Position numbers and translations under genes: made by a program. The notes under the pieces are model-generated. The model worked only from the letters and a program-made list of their open reading frames with translations. It did no database searches and was not told where the DNA came from. Positions 32,704-41,670 of a stretch of 64,000 nt of DNA are shown here, piece by piece (position 1 is the stretch's first letter; each line of letters begins with the position of its first letter). Origin of the DNA: Pseudomonadota bacterium (GTDB lineage: Bacteria; Pseudomonadota; Gammaproteobacteria; Burkholderiales; Burkholderiaceae_B); the NCBI GenBank assembly GCA_023439305.1, contig JAEXOO010000040.1, forward strand, positions 124,001 through 188,000, read 5' to 3'.

Positions 32704-34713
32704 ATGAAACATTCATTTGCATGGCTGCCGCTGGCAGCCAGCCTGGTCGCCTTGCCGGCGTGGGGCCAGGACTATCGCTTGGCTTTTTCTCAGAACGACA
32801 GGCTGGAGGTGTTCATTGACGGCAAGACAGCCGACAACTGGTGTTCTCCCAGCCCCGTTCTGCGCCTGGCAAGCCAGGTGACCCCGGTAGCCGCTACCAT
32901 CGAGGGCATAGTTCCCAAACTGGGAGCCTTGATGGCTGCGCAGTGTGCTCAGGCCGAGCAGTTCCAATGGACGGCCGTTGACCCCCAAGGCAAGGAATTT
33001 GCCAAAGGCGTGGCGCGGAAGTCGGACCAGTGGATTGCCAAGGTAGAGCCGCCCGTCGCTGCGGCTGATCTGGACCAGACTGCTGCGGCGGAGGTCAAGG
33101 CAGCGCCTGAGCCGCAGCCGCTTATCAATTCTGACCCGCAAGTGGCCGCCGCCCCTGAGCCGGCGCCGCCCTCGCCTGCCCAGCCGGAGCCGGCGGCAAC
33201 GGCCCCGGCCCAAGCGCCCGCTGCGCCTTTGCCGGTTGCCGAGGTAGAAAAGACGCAGGTGGCCAAAGAAACGGCGCCGCCCGAGCCGGCGGCAGCTGCA
33301 GCGCCCGCACCTGCACCAGAACCTGTCGCTCCCGCGGCGCAGGCTCAGCCCGAGCCAGCCAAGGCGCCTGTTGTTGCGCCGACGCCGGTCAGCCAGAGCG
33401 TGACTATCCAGGGGTGGAGCGCAGAAAAAAGCGCGCGCGCCCTGGATTTGGCGCAAGCCTTGACCACGCTCAAGGACCAGAATGGCTGCGCCATCCGTAC
33501 TGTGGTCGAGATGGACGGCAATGCCGATTATGCCTTGCAGTCCGAAGGCCGCTTGAGCTGCAATGCCAACGGCATGCTTGATGGTCAGGGAAATCTGTCC
33601 TTGCTGCGCGGCGACGGCAAAGTGCTTGCCAGCACTGGCACGGTCTACGTGAAAAATGGCACTCCCATGCAAGGAGATGCCCTTCTGCCCGAGCCCATCG
33701 CCTTCAACGGCAAGGATGAATTCTGGTATTTGCTGGGCAATGACTCGCAAACACAGAGTGTCGTGCTGGCCATGATCAAGGCCAGTACGTATTCGGGCGT
33801 CGGCGTGATGCGCAACAATGACGCCCGCCTGGTCGTCATTCATGGTCAGGAGTCGACCTTCCGCAACGTCAACCAGATCCGGACTGTCATCGACAATGCC
33901 CTGACCCTGTTCAGCGCGGCCAAGATCAGCGGCAACGGCCATGTTCTGGTCAAAGTCTGGGACAACTTCGAAGACGGGGTGCTGCTTGAAACCAAGGAGT
34001 TCGGTTGGGACGAAGCCGACCGGAAAGCCAAAGCGCAGATGTATTCCCATCGTCTGTACGAAATTTCGGCCAATCGTTCGAATTGGGGACGCGACGCCGG
34101 CACCTGGCGCTACAACCCGGGCAATGCCAGTAACTATGTCTATGCCCGTGCCGAAGAGGCTGAACGTGAAGCTCGGCGCAAGCTGATGGAGCAGGCGCGC
34201 CAGGAAGAAAGCCGCCTGCGCGACTACGAAAGCATTGAGCAGCGCATTGCCCAGGAGGGCCCGGCCAAGTATCTGCGCCAGTCTTTCCGTGATGTGGACT
34301 ATCAGCTTTTTGGCGACAACAACGGCTATCGCCGCCTGGTACAGGCCGGCGCCAATGGCGAGCGCTATGCCAGCTTCACCCGCATTGTGCAGGTCAGCGG
34401 ATCGGACGGGCGTGACGCCAAGGCGGATTGGCCCTACGACCTGCGCCTGGTCGGCCAAGCCGAACTGAAAAAAGGCTGGTACATGGTGACCGGAAAATTG
34501 CGTTTGGACAGCAAACGCGAGGATGAAGACGGATTGCCCCTGTCCCTGGTCAGCCTGGACGGGCCGCAAGCCATACAGTCCTGCTCCGCCGACGGCTGCG
34601 CCGATCTGGCCAAGGACGCTCTGAGCCTGTATCGCTTGAGTCTGGGGCAACCTGACTGGACTCCGGAACAGGCCAAGGCCATCATTGAACAAGCGCGCAA
34701 AGGCGGTAATTAA
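32704..34713 (+). CDS. Large exported protein with Pro/Ala-rich linker, unknown
   Basis: A 669-residue protein with a signal peptide (about residues 1-21, ending AWGQ). A small N-terminal domain (about 22-120) is followed by a long Pro/Ala/Glu linker (about 130-235) of the kind that spans the periplasm in TonB-like proteins. The C-terminal part (about 240-669) has a repeat-like region, GRLSCNANGMLDGQGNLSLL, then a charged coiled coil (about 480-520) and two cysteines near the end (SCSADGCA). No known domain is recognised. It starts 14 bases after the lipoprotein gene and abuts the next gene. Confidence 0.8.
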   Translation: MKHSFAWLPLAASLVALPAWGQDYRLAFSQNDRLEVFIDGKTADNWCSPSPVLRLASQVTPVAATIEGIVPKLGALMAAQCAQAEQFQWTAVDPQGKEFAKGVARKSDQWIAKVEPPVAAADLDQTAAAEVKAAPEPQPLINSDPQVAAAPEPAPPSPAQPEPAATAPAQAPAAPLPVAEVEKTQVAKETAPPEPAAAAAPAPAPEPVAPAAQAQPEPAKAPVVAPTPVSQSVTIQGWSAEKSARALDLAQALTTLKDQNGCAIRTVVEMDGNADYALQSEGRLSCNANGMLDGQGNLSLLRGDGKVLASTGTVYVKNGTPMQGDALLPEPIAFNGKDEFWYLLGNDSQTQSVVLAMIKASTYSGVGVMRNNDARLVVIHGQESTFRNVNQIRTVIDNALTLFSAAKISGNGHVLVKVWDNFEDGVLLETKEFGWDEADRKAKAQMYSHRLYEISANRSNWGRDAGTWRYNPGNASNYVYARAEEAEREARRKLMEQARQEESRLRDYESIEQRIAQEGPAKYLRQSFRDVDYQLFGDNNGYRRLVQAGANGERYASFTRIVQVSGSDGRDAKADWPYDLRLVGQAELKKGWYMVTGKLRLDSKREDEDGLPLSLVSLDGPQAIQSCSADGCADLAKDALSLYRLSLGQPDWTPEQAKAIIEQARKGGN

Positions 34714-35757
34714 ATGGCTGCGAACAACTCTAAAACATGGATCATCGGCGGCGTGGCCGTCGTCGCTCTGGCCGGTGCCTGGCTGGGGCTGAACGCTCTG
34801 GCTTCCAGCAAAGCCGAAGATAAGCTGCAAAAAGTCGTGCGTGACTACAATCTGGGCCAATACGTGCGCTGGGATGAGGTCAGCGCATCGTTTATGGGGA
34901 GCGCCAGCATCAAGGGGTTGACCATCAGTTTTCCAGGCACCGAGCCAATCTACGTAAAGTCCGTCGCCTTGCACGAAGCGGAAAATACGGACAAGCGCAC
35001 CCGGCTGAAGCTGGCTTTGGAGGAAGTCTCCAATGAAAACGTCGGCAAGCGCCTGCTGAATTACCAGGGTATTTCGGACGCCGTGGTGGAGTCAGGCGCG
35101 TATCGCTTGCCGCCGCCCAGCCTGGAGCTGGATCTGGATGCCGACAAGTCCCGCAACGAAGCGACCATCACGCTGAAGTACGATTTGCCCAAAGTCTCCA
35201 AAGGCGAGCTGCAGGCCAGTCTGATACAAGTGAACGGCGTCTTGTCCTTGCTTGGCAATCCGCCCGCGCCCAGTGGCGGTTTCGGCTCGACATCCTTGAC
35301 GAGCTCATTCGAGCAGTTAGGGTATTTCATGCAACTGCTGCAACCTATCTCTCAGGTGCAGCTCAGCGAACTGAACTACGAGGTCACAGATCAGGGGCTG
35401 ATGAAACGGCGCAGTGCCCTCTGGGAACGCTACAGCACGGATATGGACTACGAGCAGTCCAGCAAACCCGCCAAACTGCGCGAGAACAAGCGTGAAGAGC
35501 TGATCACGTTCACGGAGGGGCCGGAGTGCTCGAGCAGCAGCCACTCGGCTTTTTCCTTGGCGCAGAATCCTCAGAAAGCCTGCAAGGCCATACGCAAATT
35601 CATCCTGGGCGAGGGAACTGTGGAGTTGAGCTTCAAGCCCCAGATGCCGGTTCCACTGATGAAAATGGATGATTGGCGTCCGACTCGCTGGATACAGGGT
35701 TCGTTCAGCGAACGAGACGCACAGTTTGTGCGCAATCTGCGTTTCGATCTGCGCTGA
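34714..35757 (+). CDS. Membrane-anchored protein, unknown
   Basis: A 347-residue protein with one N-terminal membrane anchor (about residues 9-29, IIGGVAVVALAGAWLGLNAL) and a large periplasmic part. Its early mature segment (LQKVVRDYNLGQYVRWDEVSAS, then GSASIKGLTISFPG) resembles the repeating beta pattern of DUF945/AsmA-like envelope proteins, but I cannot assign it. Two cysteines (PECSSSS and KACKA) may form a disulfide. The ATG directly follows the stop of the preceding gene, so the two are certainly co-transcribed. A strong terminator follows. Confidence 0.8.
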   Translation: MAANNSKTWIIGGVAVVALAGAWLGLNALASSKAEDKLQKVVRDYNLGQYVRWDEVSASFMGSASIKGLTISFPGTEPIYVKSVALHEAENTDKRTRLKLALEEVSNENVGKRLLNYQGISDAVVESGAYRLPPPSLELDLDADKSRNEATITLKYDLPKVSKGELQASLIQVNGVLSLLGNPPAPSGGFGSTSLTSSFEQLGYFMQLLQPISQVQLSELNYEVTDQGLMKRRSALWERYSTDMDYEQSSKPAKLRENKREELITFTEGPECSSSSHSAFSLAQNPQKACKAIRKFILGEGTVELSFKPQMPVPLMKMDDWRPTRWIQGSFSERDAQFVRNLRFDLR

Positions 35758-35772
35758 TCGATTCAGGAGTTC

Positions 35773-35804
35773 AAAAAAACCGCTTCAGTTGAAGCGGTTT
35801 TTTT
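35773..35804. terminator. Bidirectional terminator
   Basis: ACCGCTTCA (35779-35787) pairs with TGAAGCGGT (35790-35798) with A- and T-runs on the two sides. It ends the envelope operon and the convergent sugar-dehydrogenase gene. Confidence 0.92.
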
Positions 35805-35845
35805 ATATTGCTTTTTGCAGCATGAGGTCGGCAACGACAGGGAAT

Positions 35846-37024
35846 TTATGGCACGGGGCTTACGCGCAGCAATTGCCCTTGGCTGTCGTCCGTCAGAACA
35901 TACAGCAGGCCATCCGGGCCGACCCGCACATCGCGGATGCGCGCACCCATATCCTTCAGCAAGCGTTCTTCGCCCACGACATGCCCGTCTTCTTCGTCCA
36001 ATTGCAGGCGGATCAAGGACTGCTCTTTCAGAGCGCCGACAAAGACGCTGTGCCGCCATTGCGGCACGCGGTCCTGATCGTAAAAGGCCAGACCACTGAT
36101 GGCCGGCGAGACAGACCAGTAATGAAACGGCTCGGTCAGACCCGGCACAGGCGTCGTGCGGGCCTCGGGGATGGCCTGGCCGTCATAATTGATTCCATGG
36201 GTGGCCAGAGGCCAGCCGTAATTGGCTCCGGGCAGGATTACATTGAGCTCATCGCCGCCTTGGGGGCCGTGTTCGGCGACCCAAAGCTGCTGGGTCCATG
36301 GATTCCAGGCCATGCCTTGCGGATTGCGATGGCCATAGCTCCAGATTTCCGGTCTAGCCTGGCGATTGCTGCGAAAGGGATTGTCGCGGGGCGCAGCGCC
36401 GTCAGGTCGGATGCGCACCACCTTGCCTTGCAAATGATCCAGTTGCTGCGCCGTGGGGCGCTGGTTGTTTTCGCCCAGGGCGATATACAGATCGAGACCC
36501 TTGGGGTCGAAGGTCATGCGCGCGCCATAATGCAATCCAGTGGACAGAGCCGGTTCCTGACGGAAGATGGGCCGGAAAGCGTCGATGCGGGTCAGGTCGG
36601 ACGACAGCACGCCATAGCCAACCGTCGTGGCGGACACCTGCTTGTCGCGGCGCTCTGCATAAGCCAGGTAGATACGGCGGCTGCGAAAGAAGTCGGGCGC
36701 CAGCACGACATCCAGCAGACCGCCCTGCCCTACGGCGTGCACCTTGGGAACGCCGGCAATGGGTTCGGACAGCCCTTGATCCGGCGTCCAGACGCGCAGG
36801 CGGCCTGGGCGCTCGGTGATCAGAATACCGGCATTGCGCGGTAAAAAAGCCATGGCCCACGGATGCTCCAGCCCGGAGGCCAGGGCCTGTACGGCTACGG
36901 CTGGCCCCGCAATGGCCGGCGTGGGCATTTCCTGAGCCAGCGCCAGGGTCGGCGCCAGCGGGGACAGGCACAGCGCGAGGCCGGCCACCATGCAGTTGAT
37001 GCTGAAATTTCTTCTTGTAATCAT
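35846..37024 (-). CDS. PQQ-dependent aldose sugar dehydrogenase (YliI-like)
   Basis: A 392-residue periplasmic six-bladed beta-propeller of the soluble glucose dehydrogenase/YliI family, which uses pyrroloquinoline quinone. The start MITRRNFSI gives a twin-arginine-like signal followed by a hydrophobic stretch to ALAQE. Family features are ASGLEHPWAMAFLP, GGLLDVVLAPDF, SYGHRNPQGMAW and EHGPQGGDELN. No pqq synthesis genes are seen here. It begins four bases after the slipin gene ends and is the last gene of a seven-gene minus-strand run. Confidence 0.9.
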   Translation of the reverse strand: MITRRNFSINCMVAGLALCLSPLAPTLALAQEMPTPAIAGPAVAVQALASGLEHPWAMAFLPRNAGILITERPGRLRVWTPDQGLSEPIAGVPKVHAVGQGGLLDVVLAPDFFRSRRIYLAYAERRDKQVSATTVGYGVLSSDLTRIDAFRPIFRQEPALSTGLHYGARMTFDPKGLDLYIALGENNQRPTAQQLDHLQGKVVRIRPDGAAPRDNPFRSNRQARPEIWSYGHRNPQGMAWNPWTQQLWVAEHGPQGGDELNVILPGANYGWPLATHGINYDGQAIPEARTTPVPGLTEPFHYWSVSPAISGLAFYDQDRVPQWRHSVFVGALKEQSLIRLQLDEEDGHVVGEERLLKDMGARIRDVRVGPDGLLYVLTDDSQGQLLRVSPVP

Positions 37025-37028
37025 AAAA

Positions 37029-37850
37029 CTAAGATGGGTTGATCGGAGGGTCGGAATCCTGAGGATGGCGGGCATCGGTTCCAGCCGCTGCGGCGGAGTT
37101 GCCCAGCAGGCCTTTCAGCAAATCCACGGGCAGTGGAAACACGATGGTATTGCTCTTGTCGCCCGCGATCTGGGTCAAGGTCTGCAGGTAGCGCAATTGC
37201 ATGGCCGAGGGCTGACTGGACAGTACATGGGCGGCTTCGCGCAGGGCCTCGGCGGCCTGACGTTCGCCGTCTGCGTGGATGACTTTGGCGCGCCGTTCGC
37301 GTTCCGCTTCGGCTTGGCGGGCAATAGCGCGCACCATGGTGTCGTTCAGGTCGATGTGCTTGATTTCGACATTGGTGACCTTGATGCCCCAGGAATCAGT
37401 CTGTTCGTCCAGAATGCGCTGGATGTCCAGATTGAGCTTTTCGCGCTCGGACAGCATGTCGTCCAGCTCGTGTTTGCCCAGCACGGCGCGCAGCGTGGTC
37501 TGCGCGAGCTGACTGGTGGCATTCAGGTAGTTTTCGACCTGGATGATGGCTTTTTCAGGAGCCACTACCTTGAAATACACCACGGCATTGACCTTGACGG
37601 AAATGTTGTCGCGCGAGATGACGTCCTGCGCCGGCACGTCCATGGTGACCACCCGCAGGTCCACCCGCACGATCTGCTGCAGGAACGGAATGACCAGAAT
37701 CAGGCCGGGACCGCGCACCGCGGTGAAACGCCCCAGGGTGAAGACCACGGCGCGCTGGTATTCGCGCAGCACGCGCACGGACTTGATCAGGACGATGAAG
37801 ATCAGGAACAGGACCAGGATATAGCCCAGACTGGCATCGTAATAGAACAT
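37029..37850 (-). CDS. Slipin (stomatin/SPFH family)
   Basis: A 273-residue membrane-associated protein of the stomatin/prohibitin (SPFH) family. An N-terminal hydrophobic segment (about residues 7-25) leads into the SPFH domain with REYQRAVVFTLGRF, GPGLILVIPFLQ and DVISRDNISV. A helical region rich in Ala/Glu/Arg follows (AEAERERRAKVIHADGE). The start at 37850 has AAGGAGAG upstream. It lies just after the NfeD gene, the usual genomic partner; such pairs form membrane microdomain complexes. Confidence 0.93.
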   Translation of the reverse strand: MFYYDASLGYILVLFLIFIVLIKSVRVLREYQRAVVFTLGRFTAVRGPGLILVIPFLQQIVRVDLRVVTMDVPAQDVISRDNISVKVNAVVYFKVVAPEKAIIQVENYLNATSQLAQTTLRAVLGKHELDDMLSEREKLNLDIQRILDEQTDSWGIKVTNVEIKHIDLNDTMVRAIARQAEAERERRAKVIHADGERQAAEALREAAHVLSSQPSAMQLRYLQTLTQIAGDKSNTIVFPLPVDLLKGLLGNSAAAAGTDARHPQDSDPPINPS

Positions 37851-37876
37851 ACGGCTCTCCTTGTCGATCGGATCAA

Positions 37877-38335
37877 TCAGTGGCGCAGGCGCTGAACCTT
37901 CAGGGTCAGTCCCTGCACGGCGATCACTTCCACGCTCTGGCCCGTCTGCAGCGTGTCGTTGGTCTCGAAGCGCCAGCGCTCGCCCTGCACCTCGGCGTAG
38001 CCCTGTCCGGGCTTGTCCAGCACCAGCACCTGGCCCACAGCACCCAGGAGCGCGGAACGCCCGGTGACAGCGCGCCGGCGCAGCAACCGCCAGGCCAGCA
38101 CCAGCGTGACCGCCAGCAGAACCAGCAAGGCGGCGACCAGAATCAGGAAGGTCGTGGCGCTGTAGGTGCGCAGCACGGCATCGTCTACCCACAGCAGCGC
38201 GATGCCGTTGAAGCCGGCCAGCACGGCCACGATGCTCAAGGCGCCGGTGCCGCCCAGGCTGGCTTCAGCCAGCAGCGCGCCCAGGGCCAGGGCAAAGGAC
38301 AGATAGGCCAACCATTGGTAGTCCAGGAACTGCAT
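37877..38335 (-). CDS. NfeD family membrane protein
   Basis: A 152-residue short-form NfeD protein: three or four transmembrane helices (about residues 7-90) and a C-terminal OB-fold domain (about 95-150) with GRSALLGAVGQVLV and QGLTLKVQ. Short NfeD proteins bind slipin, which is encoded 26 bases downstream. Long-form NfeD proteins have an extra serine protease domain, absent here. It follows fumC by 37 bases. Confidence 0.9.
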   Translation of the reverse strand: MQFLDYQWLAYLSFALALGALLAEASLGGTGALSIVAVLAGFNGIALLWVDDAVLRTYSATTFLILVAALLVLLAVTLVLAWRLLRRRAVTGRSALLGAVGQVLVLDKPGQGYAEVQGERWRFETNDTLQTGQSVEVIAVQGLTLKVQRLRH

Positions 38336-38372
38336 GGCGTCCTCCTTGCTACGGCCCTGAGGGTGCGGTGGA

Positions 38373-39770
38373 TCAGCCGGGGCGGGTCATGTCCAGCGGC
38401 ACGATCCATTCGTCGTACTGTTCGGCGCTCAGATGACCCGATTGCAGCGCTGAGTCACGCAGCGTCAAGCCGTCGTGATGGGCCCGCTTGGCAATGGCGG
38501 CCGCCTTGTCGTAGCCGATATGCCGGTTCAGGGCGGTGACCAGCATAAGGTTTTGATCCAGATTGTGCTGAATTCGTTCCATGACGGGCTCCAGCCCTTG
38601 TGCACAATGCTCGTCAAAGGCCAGGCAGGCATCGCTGATCAGGGCAATGCTCTCCAATACATTATGCACCATGACCGGTTTGTAGACATTCAACTGAAAG
38701 TTGCCCTGGCTGCCGGCGAAGGCGACCGCCGCGTCGTTGCCATAGACCTGGACGGCCACCATGGTGATGGCCTCGCACTGGGTTGGGTTGACCTTGCCCG
38801 GCATGATGGATGAACCAGGCTCGTTTTCAGGAATCTGCAGCTCGCCGATGCCGCAGCGCGGGCCACTGGCCAGCCAACGCACGTCATTGGCCATTTTCAT
38901 CAGAGCGCCGGCCAGGGTACGCAGCGCGGCCGACAGATTCATCAAGGCGTCGTGCGCAGACAGAGCGAAGAATTTATTCTCGGCGGACTCGAACGGCAGG
39001 CCGGTCAGCTGGGCGATATGGGCGGCGGCGCGCGCGCCGAACTCGGGGTGGGCATTCAGACCTGTACCCACGGCCGTGCCGCCGATGGCCAACTGGTATA
39101 TACCGTCCAGCGCCTTGCTTACCGTTTCCAGGGCGAAATCGATCTGGGCTACCCAGGCGCCAATCTCCTGGCCCAGCGTGATGGGTGTGGCGTCCTGCAG
39201 GTGTGTGCGGCCGGTCTTGACGATGGCGGCGAATTGCTCCGCCTTCAGGTCCAGCGTGTTGCGCAACTGGCGCACATCGCGCATCAGGCGCCGACGGCAT
39301 TCCAGCGCCACGGCGATGTACATGGCGGTGGGAAAGGTATCGTTGGACGACTGGCCGCGATTCACGTGGTCGTTCGGATGCACCGGTTTCTTGCTGCCCA
39401 GTTCACCGCCGGCCAGTTCGATGGCGCGGTTGGCGATCACCTCGTTGGCATTCATATTGCTCTGCGTGCCCGAGCCGGTCTGGAAAACGACCAGGGGAAA
39501 TTCGGTGTCCCAGCGCCCGGCGATCACCTCATCGGCCGCCTGCACGATCAGGCTGGCCAGGTCGCCGGGTAATTCGCCCAATTCGCGGTTGGCCAGGGCG
39601 GCGGACTTTTTAAGTATGCCCAGCGCTTCGATCATGCTGCGCCCCCACTGGAAACGGTCGCGTCCAATGGGAAAATTCTGAATGGAACGCTGGGTCTGAG
39701 CGCCCCAGTAATGCTGGGCGGGAACCTCGATGGGGCCCATGGAATCCTGTTCGACGCGATTGGTGCTCAT
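38373..39770 (-). CDS. fumC: Fumarate hydratase class II
   Basis: A 465-residue fumarase that interconverts fumarate and malate in the TCA cycle. The lyase signature GSSIMPGKVNPTQCE is present at about residues 317-331, with the substrate-site segments SSNDTFPTAMY and TGRTHLQDATPI. The start MSTNRVEQDSMG at 39770 fits homologues; upstream in-frame codons do not. Being of the oxygen-stable, iron-free class, it suits the oxidative-stress theme of the window, but that is only an association. The gene is 51 bases downstream of epd. Confidence 0.96.
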   Translation of the reverse strand: MSTNRVEQDSMGPIEVPAQHYWGAQTQRSIQNFPIGRDRFQWGRSMIEALGILKKSAALANRELGELPGDLASLIVQAADEVIAGRWDTEFPLVVFQTGSGTQSNMNANEVIANRAIELAGGELGSKKPVHPNDHVNRGQSSNDTFPTAMYIAVALECRRRLMRDVRQLRNTLDLKAEQFAAIVKTGRTHLQDATPITLGQEIGAWVAQIDFALETVSKALDGIYQLAIGGTAVGTGLNAHPEFGARAAAHIAQLTGLPFESAENKFFALSAHDALMNLSAALRTLAGALMKMANDVRWLASGPRCGIGELQIPENEPGSSIMPGKVNPTQCEAITMVAVQVYGNDAAVAFAGSQGNFQLNVYKPVMVHNVLESIALISDACLAFDEHCAQGLEPVMERIQHNLDQNLMLVTALNRHIGYDKAAAIAKRAHHDGLTLRDSALQSGHLSAEQYDEWIVPLDMTRPG

Positions 39771-39821
39771 AGTTGCTCCTAGAAAATGGATGACGTTCCG
39801 CCGCACAGGGTGCGAAGCGGA

Positions 39822-40865
39822 TCAGGCCTCGCGCTGAAAGCGAGAGGCCCAGACACAGGCTATGTCCAACAAGCGGTTGGAGAATCCCCATTCATTGTCG
39901 AACCACACCAGCATATTGACCAGGCCATCGCCGTTGGTGCGGGTCTGGGTGCCGTCCACTACGCCGGAGTGAGGGTTATGGTTGAAGTCGATGGAGGCAT
40001 GCGGGCGCTCCGAATAGTCCAGAATGCCCGGCCAGCGCTGCACGGCCTGGCGAAACAGGGTGTTGATTTCGTCCTGGCTGGTATCGCGTTGCAGATTCAC
40101 CATCAAGTCGATGGCCGAGACATTCAGGATGGGTACGCGAATGGACTTGGCCTGCACTTTGCCTTTCAGTTGCGGCAGCAGGCGCTCTACGCCCTGGGCC
40201 AGTCCGGTAGACACGGGAATCATGGATTGCAGCGCCGAACGCGTGCGGCGCAGATCGTGGCTGTGATAGCCGTCTATCATGGGCTGATCGTTCATGACCG
40301 AGTGCAGCGTGCTCAAGAAGGCGTGCCGTATGCCAAAGGCCTCGTCCAGTTGAGCCAGTACCGGAATGATGGCATTGGTGGTGCAGGACGCATTGGACAC
40401 AATGCGTTCAGAGCCCTGGAGCTGTTCGTCGTTGATGCCCAGCACGACGGTGAAGTCCACATCGTGGGCGCTGTGCGCAGGATTGGAGACCAGTATGCGG
40501 GGGCAGCCAGCGTCCAGGAATGCCTGCAACTGGGCGCGGTCGCCGTAGGCGCCGCTGCATTCGATCAGCATGTCCAGGTCAAGCGCGTGCCAGTCCACAG
40601 CGTCGGGACGGGTTTCGTGCAGTACGCGGATCGGTGCGCCTGCCACGATCAGGTGGTCGTTGTCGTGGTCTACCTTGCCAGGAAAAACCCCATGCGTAGA
40701 GTCGAACTGCGTGAGATAGGCCATGGTGGCGATATCGGCCGGCTCATTGATGGCGACAACCTGGAAGTCGGCGCGCCGAGGCGATTCGTGGATGGCGCGC
40801 AGCACGCAGCGGCCGATGCGGCCGTAACCATTGATGGCGATGCGGATGGGACGGGTCAGGGACAT
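39822..40865 (-). CDS. epd: Erythrose-4-phosphate dehydrogenase (GapA-like)
   Basis: A 347-residue member of the glyceraldehyde-3-phosphate dehydrogenase family. NAD-binding INGYGRIGR is at residues 11-19, the catalytic cysteine is in SNASCTTN (Cys161) and the histidine in TLHSVMND (about His188). The segments INEPADIATMAYL and IDGYHSHDLRRTR are closer to Epd than to GapA. Epd makes 4-phosphoerythronate for vitamin B6. The ATG at 40865 was chosen over a TTG at 40877. A NAD-dependent 2-hydroxyacid dehydrogenase, of the class to which PdxB belongs, is encoded two genes upstream. Confidence 0.85.
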   Translation of the reverse strand: MSLTRPIRIAINGYGRIGRCVLRAIHESPRRADFQVVAINEPADIATMAYLTQFDSTHGVFPGKVDHDNDHLIVAGAPIRVLHETRPDAVDWHALDLDMLIECSGAYGDRAQLQAFLDAGCPRILVSNPAHSAHDVDFTVVLGINDEQLQGSERIVSNASCTTNAIIPVLAQLDEAFGIRHAFLSTLHSVMNDQPMIDGYHSHDLRRTRSALQSMIPVSTGLAQGVERLLPQLKGKVQAKSIRVPILNVSAIDLMVNLQRDTSQDEINTLFRQAVQRWPGILDYSERPHASIDFNHNPHSGVVDGTQTRTNGDGLVNMLVWFDNEWGFSNRLLDIACVWASRFQREA

Positions 40866-40877
40866 GCGGGGCGTCAA

Positions 40878-41666
40878 TCAGAAAGTAATGGAAAAACCGC
40901 CGTCCACGACCACGATATGGCCATTGACGTAGGAGGCGGCCGGCGATGCCAGGAACACGGCAGCGGCTCGGATTTCGTCCGGGCGGGCCCAACGGCCCAG
41001 CGGGTTGCGGCCAACCACTAGCGGGCCCTTGACCGGGTCCTGGGCCAGCGCCGCATTGCTATCGGTGGCAAAGGTGCCCGGGGCGATGCCGTTGCTGGTG
41101 ATGCCCTGCCCGCCGAATTCCACGGCCAGGGAGCGCACCATGCCGGCCAGGCCCTGTTTGGCCACAGGATAGATGGCGTCGCCCGGCCGGGCCAGCGGGC
41201 CGGCAATGGAGGTAAGAGTGACGATGCGCCCGCCCGTCGTCCCGGCGTGCAGCATGGCTTGGGCCGCCAGCTTGGAGAGCTTGAGCGTAGCCAGCAGGTC
41301 GACGTGCAGCAGGTGGGCGATGTCGTCCCAGGCGGCGTCCTGTAAACGGCTGCGCAAGCGTATCCCGACGTTGTTCACCAGGATGTCGGGGGCGCCGGTC
41401 CGGCGGCACAGGTCCGAGAACGACTCGTCCAGGGAATCCAGGTCCGCCAGGTCTTGCGGCCAGACGTCGACCGTGGCTCCCGCTGCCCGCAATGGCTCGG
41501 CCACGGAGTGCAGTCGGTCTGCGTCGCGGCCGTTCAGGATGATGGCGGCGCCGTGTGCGGCGTAGGCGCGGGCAATTTCCAGGCCCAGCCCGTTGGACGA
41601 GCCGCTGACCAGGGCGCGTCGCCCGTGCAGAGAGAAATCGGCTTGATAGGAAGACAGATCGGTCAT
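40878..41666 (-). CDS. Short-chain dehydrogenase/reductase
   Basis: A 262-residue classical SDR oxidoreductase. The cofactor motif SGSSNGLGLEIA (TGxxxGxG type, with Ser first) is at about residues 21-32, NNVG at about 93-96, and the catalytic Ser and YxxxK are in TLTSIAG and YPVAK. The sequence resembles gluconate 5-dehydrogenase or sugar-alcohol dehydrogenases. It sits between the hydroxyacid dehydrogenase (4 bases away) and epd (12 bases), so it likely acts on a sugar acid or related compound. The substrate is unknown. Confidence 0.88.
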   Translation of the reverse strand: MTDLSSYQADFSLHGRRALVSGSSNGLGLEIARAYAAHGAAIILNGRDADRLHSVAEPLRAAGATVDVWPQDLADLDSLDESFSDLCRRTGAPDILVNNVGIRLRSRLQDAAWDDIAHLLHVDLLATLKLSKLAAQAMLHAGTTGGRIVTLTSIAGPLARPGDAIYPVAKQGLAGMVRSLAVEFGGQGITSNGIAPGTFATDSNAALAQDPVKGPLVVGRNPLGRWARPDEIRAAAVFLASPAASYVNGHIVVVDGGFSITF

Positions 41667-41670
41667 GGTG

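Noticed and set aside
32713..34974. A 753-codon open frame on the minus strand opposite the large envelope protein
   Set aside because: It runs antisense to a gene with a signal peptide and good operon spacing. Its Gly/Arg/Leu-rich low-complexity translation is typical of the mirror of Ala/Pro-rich coding DNA.
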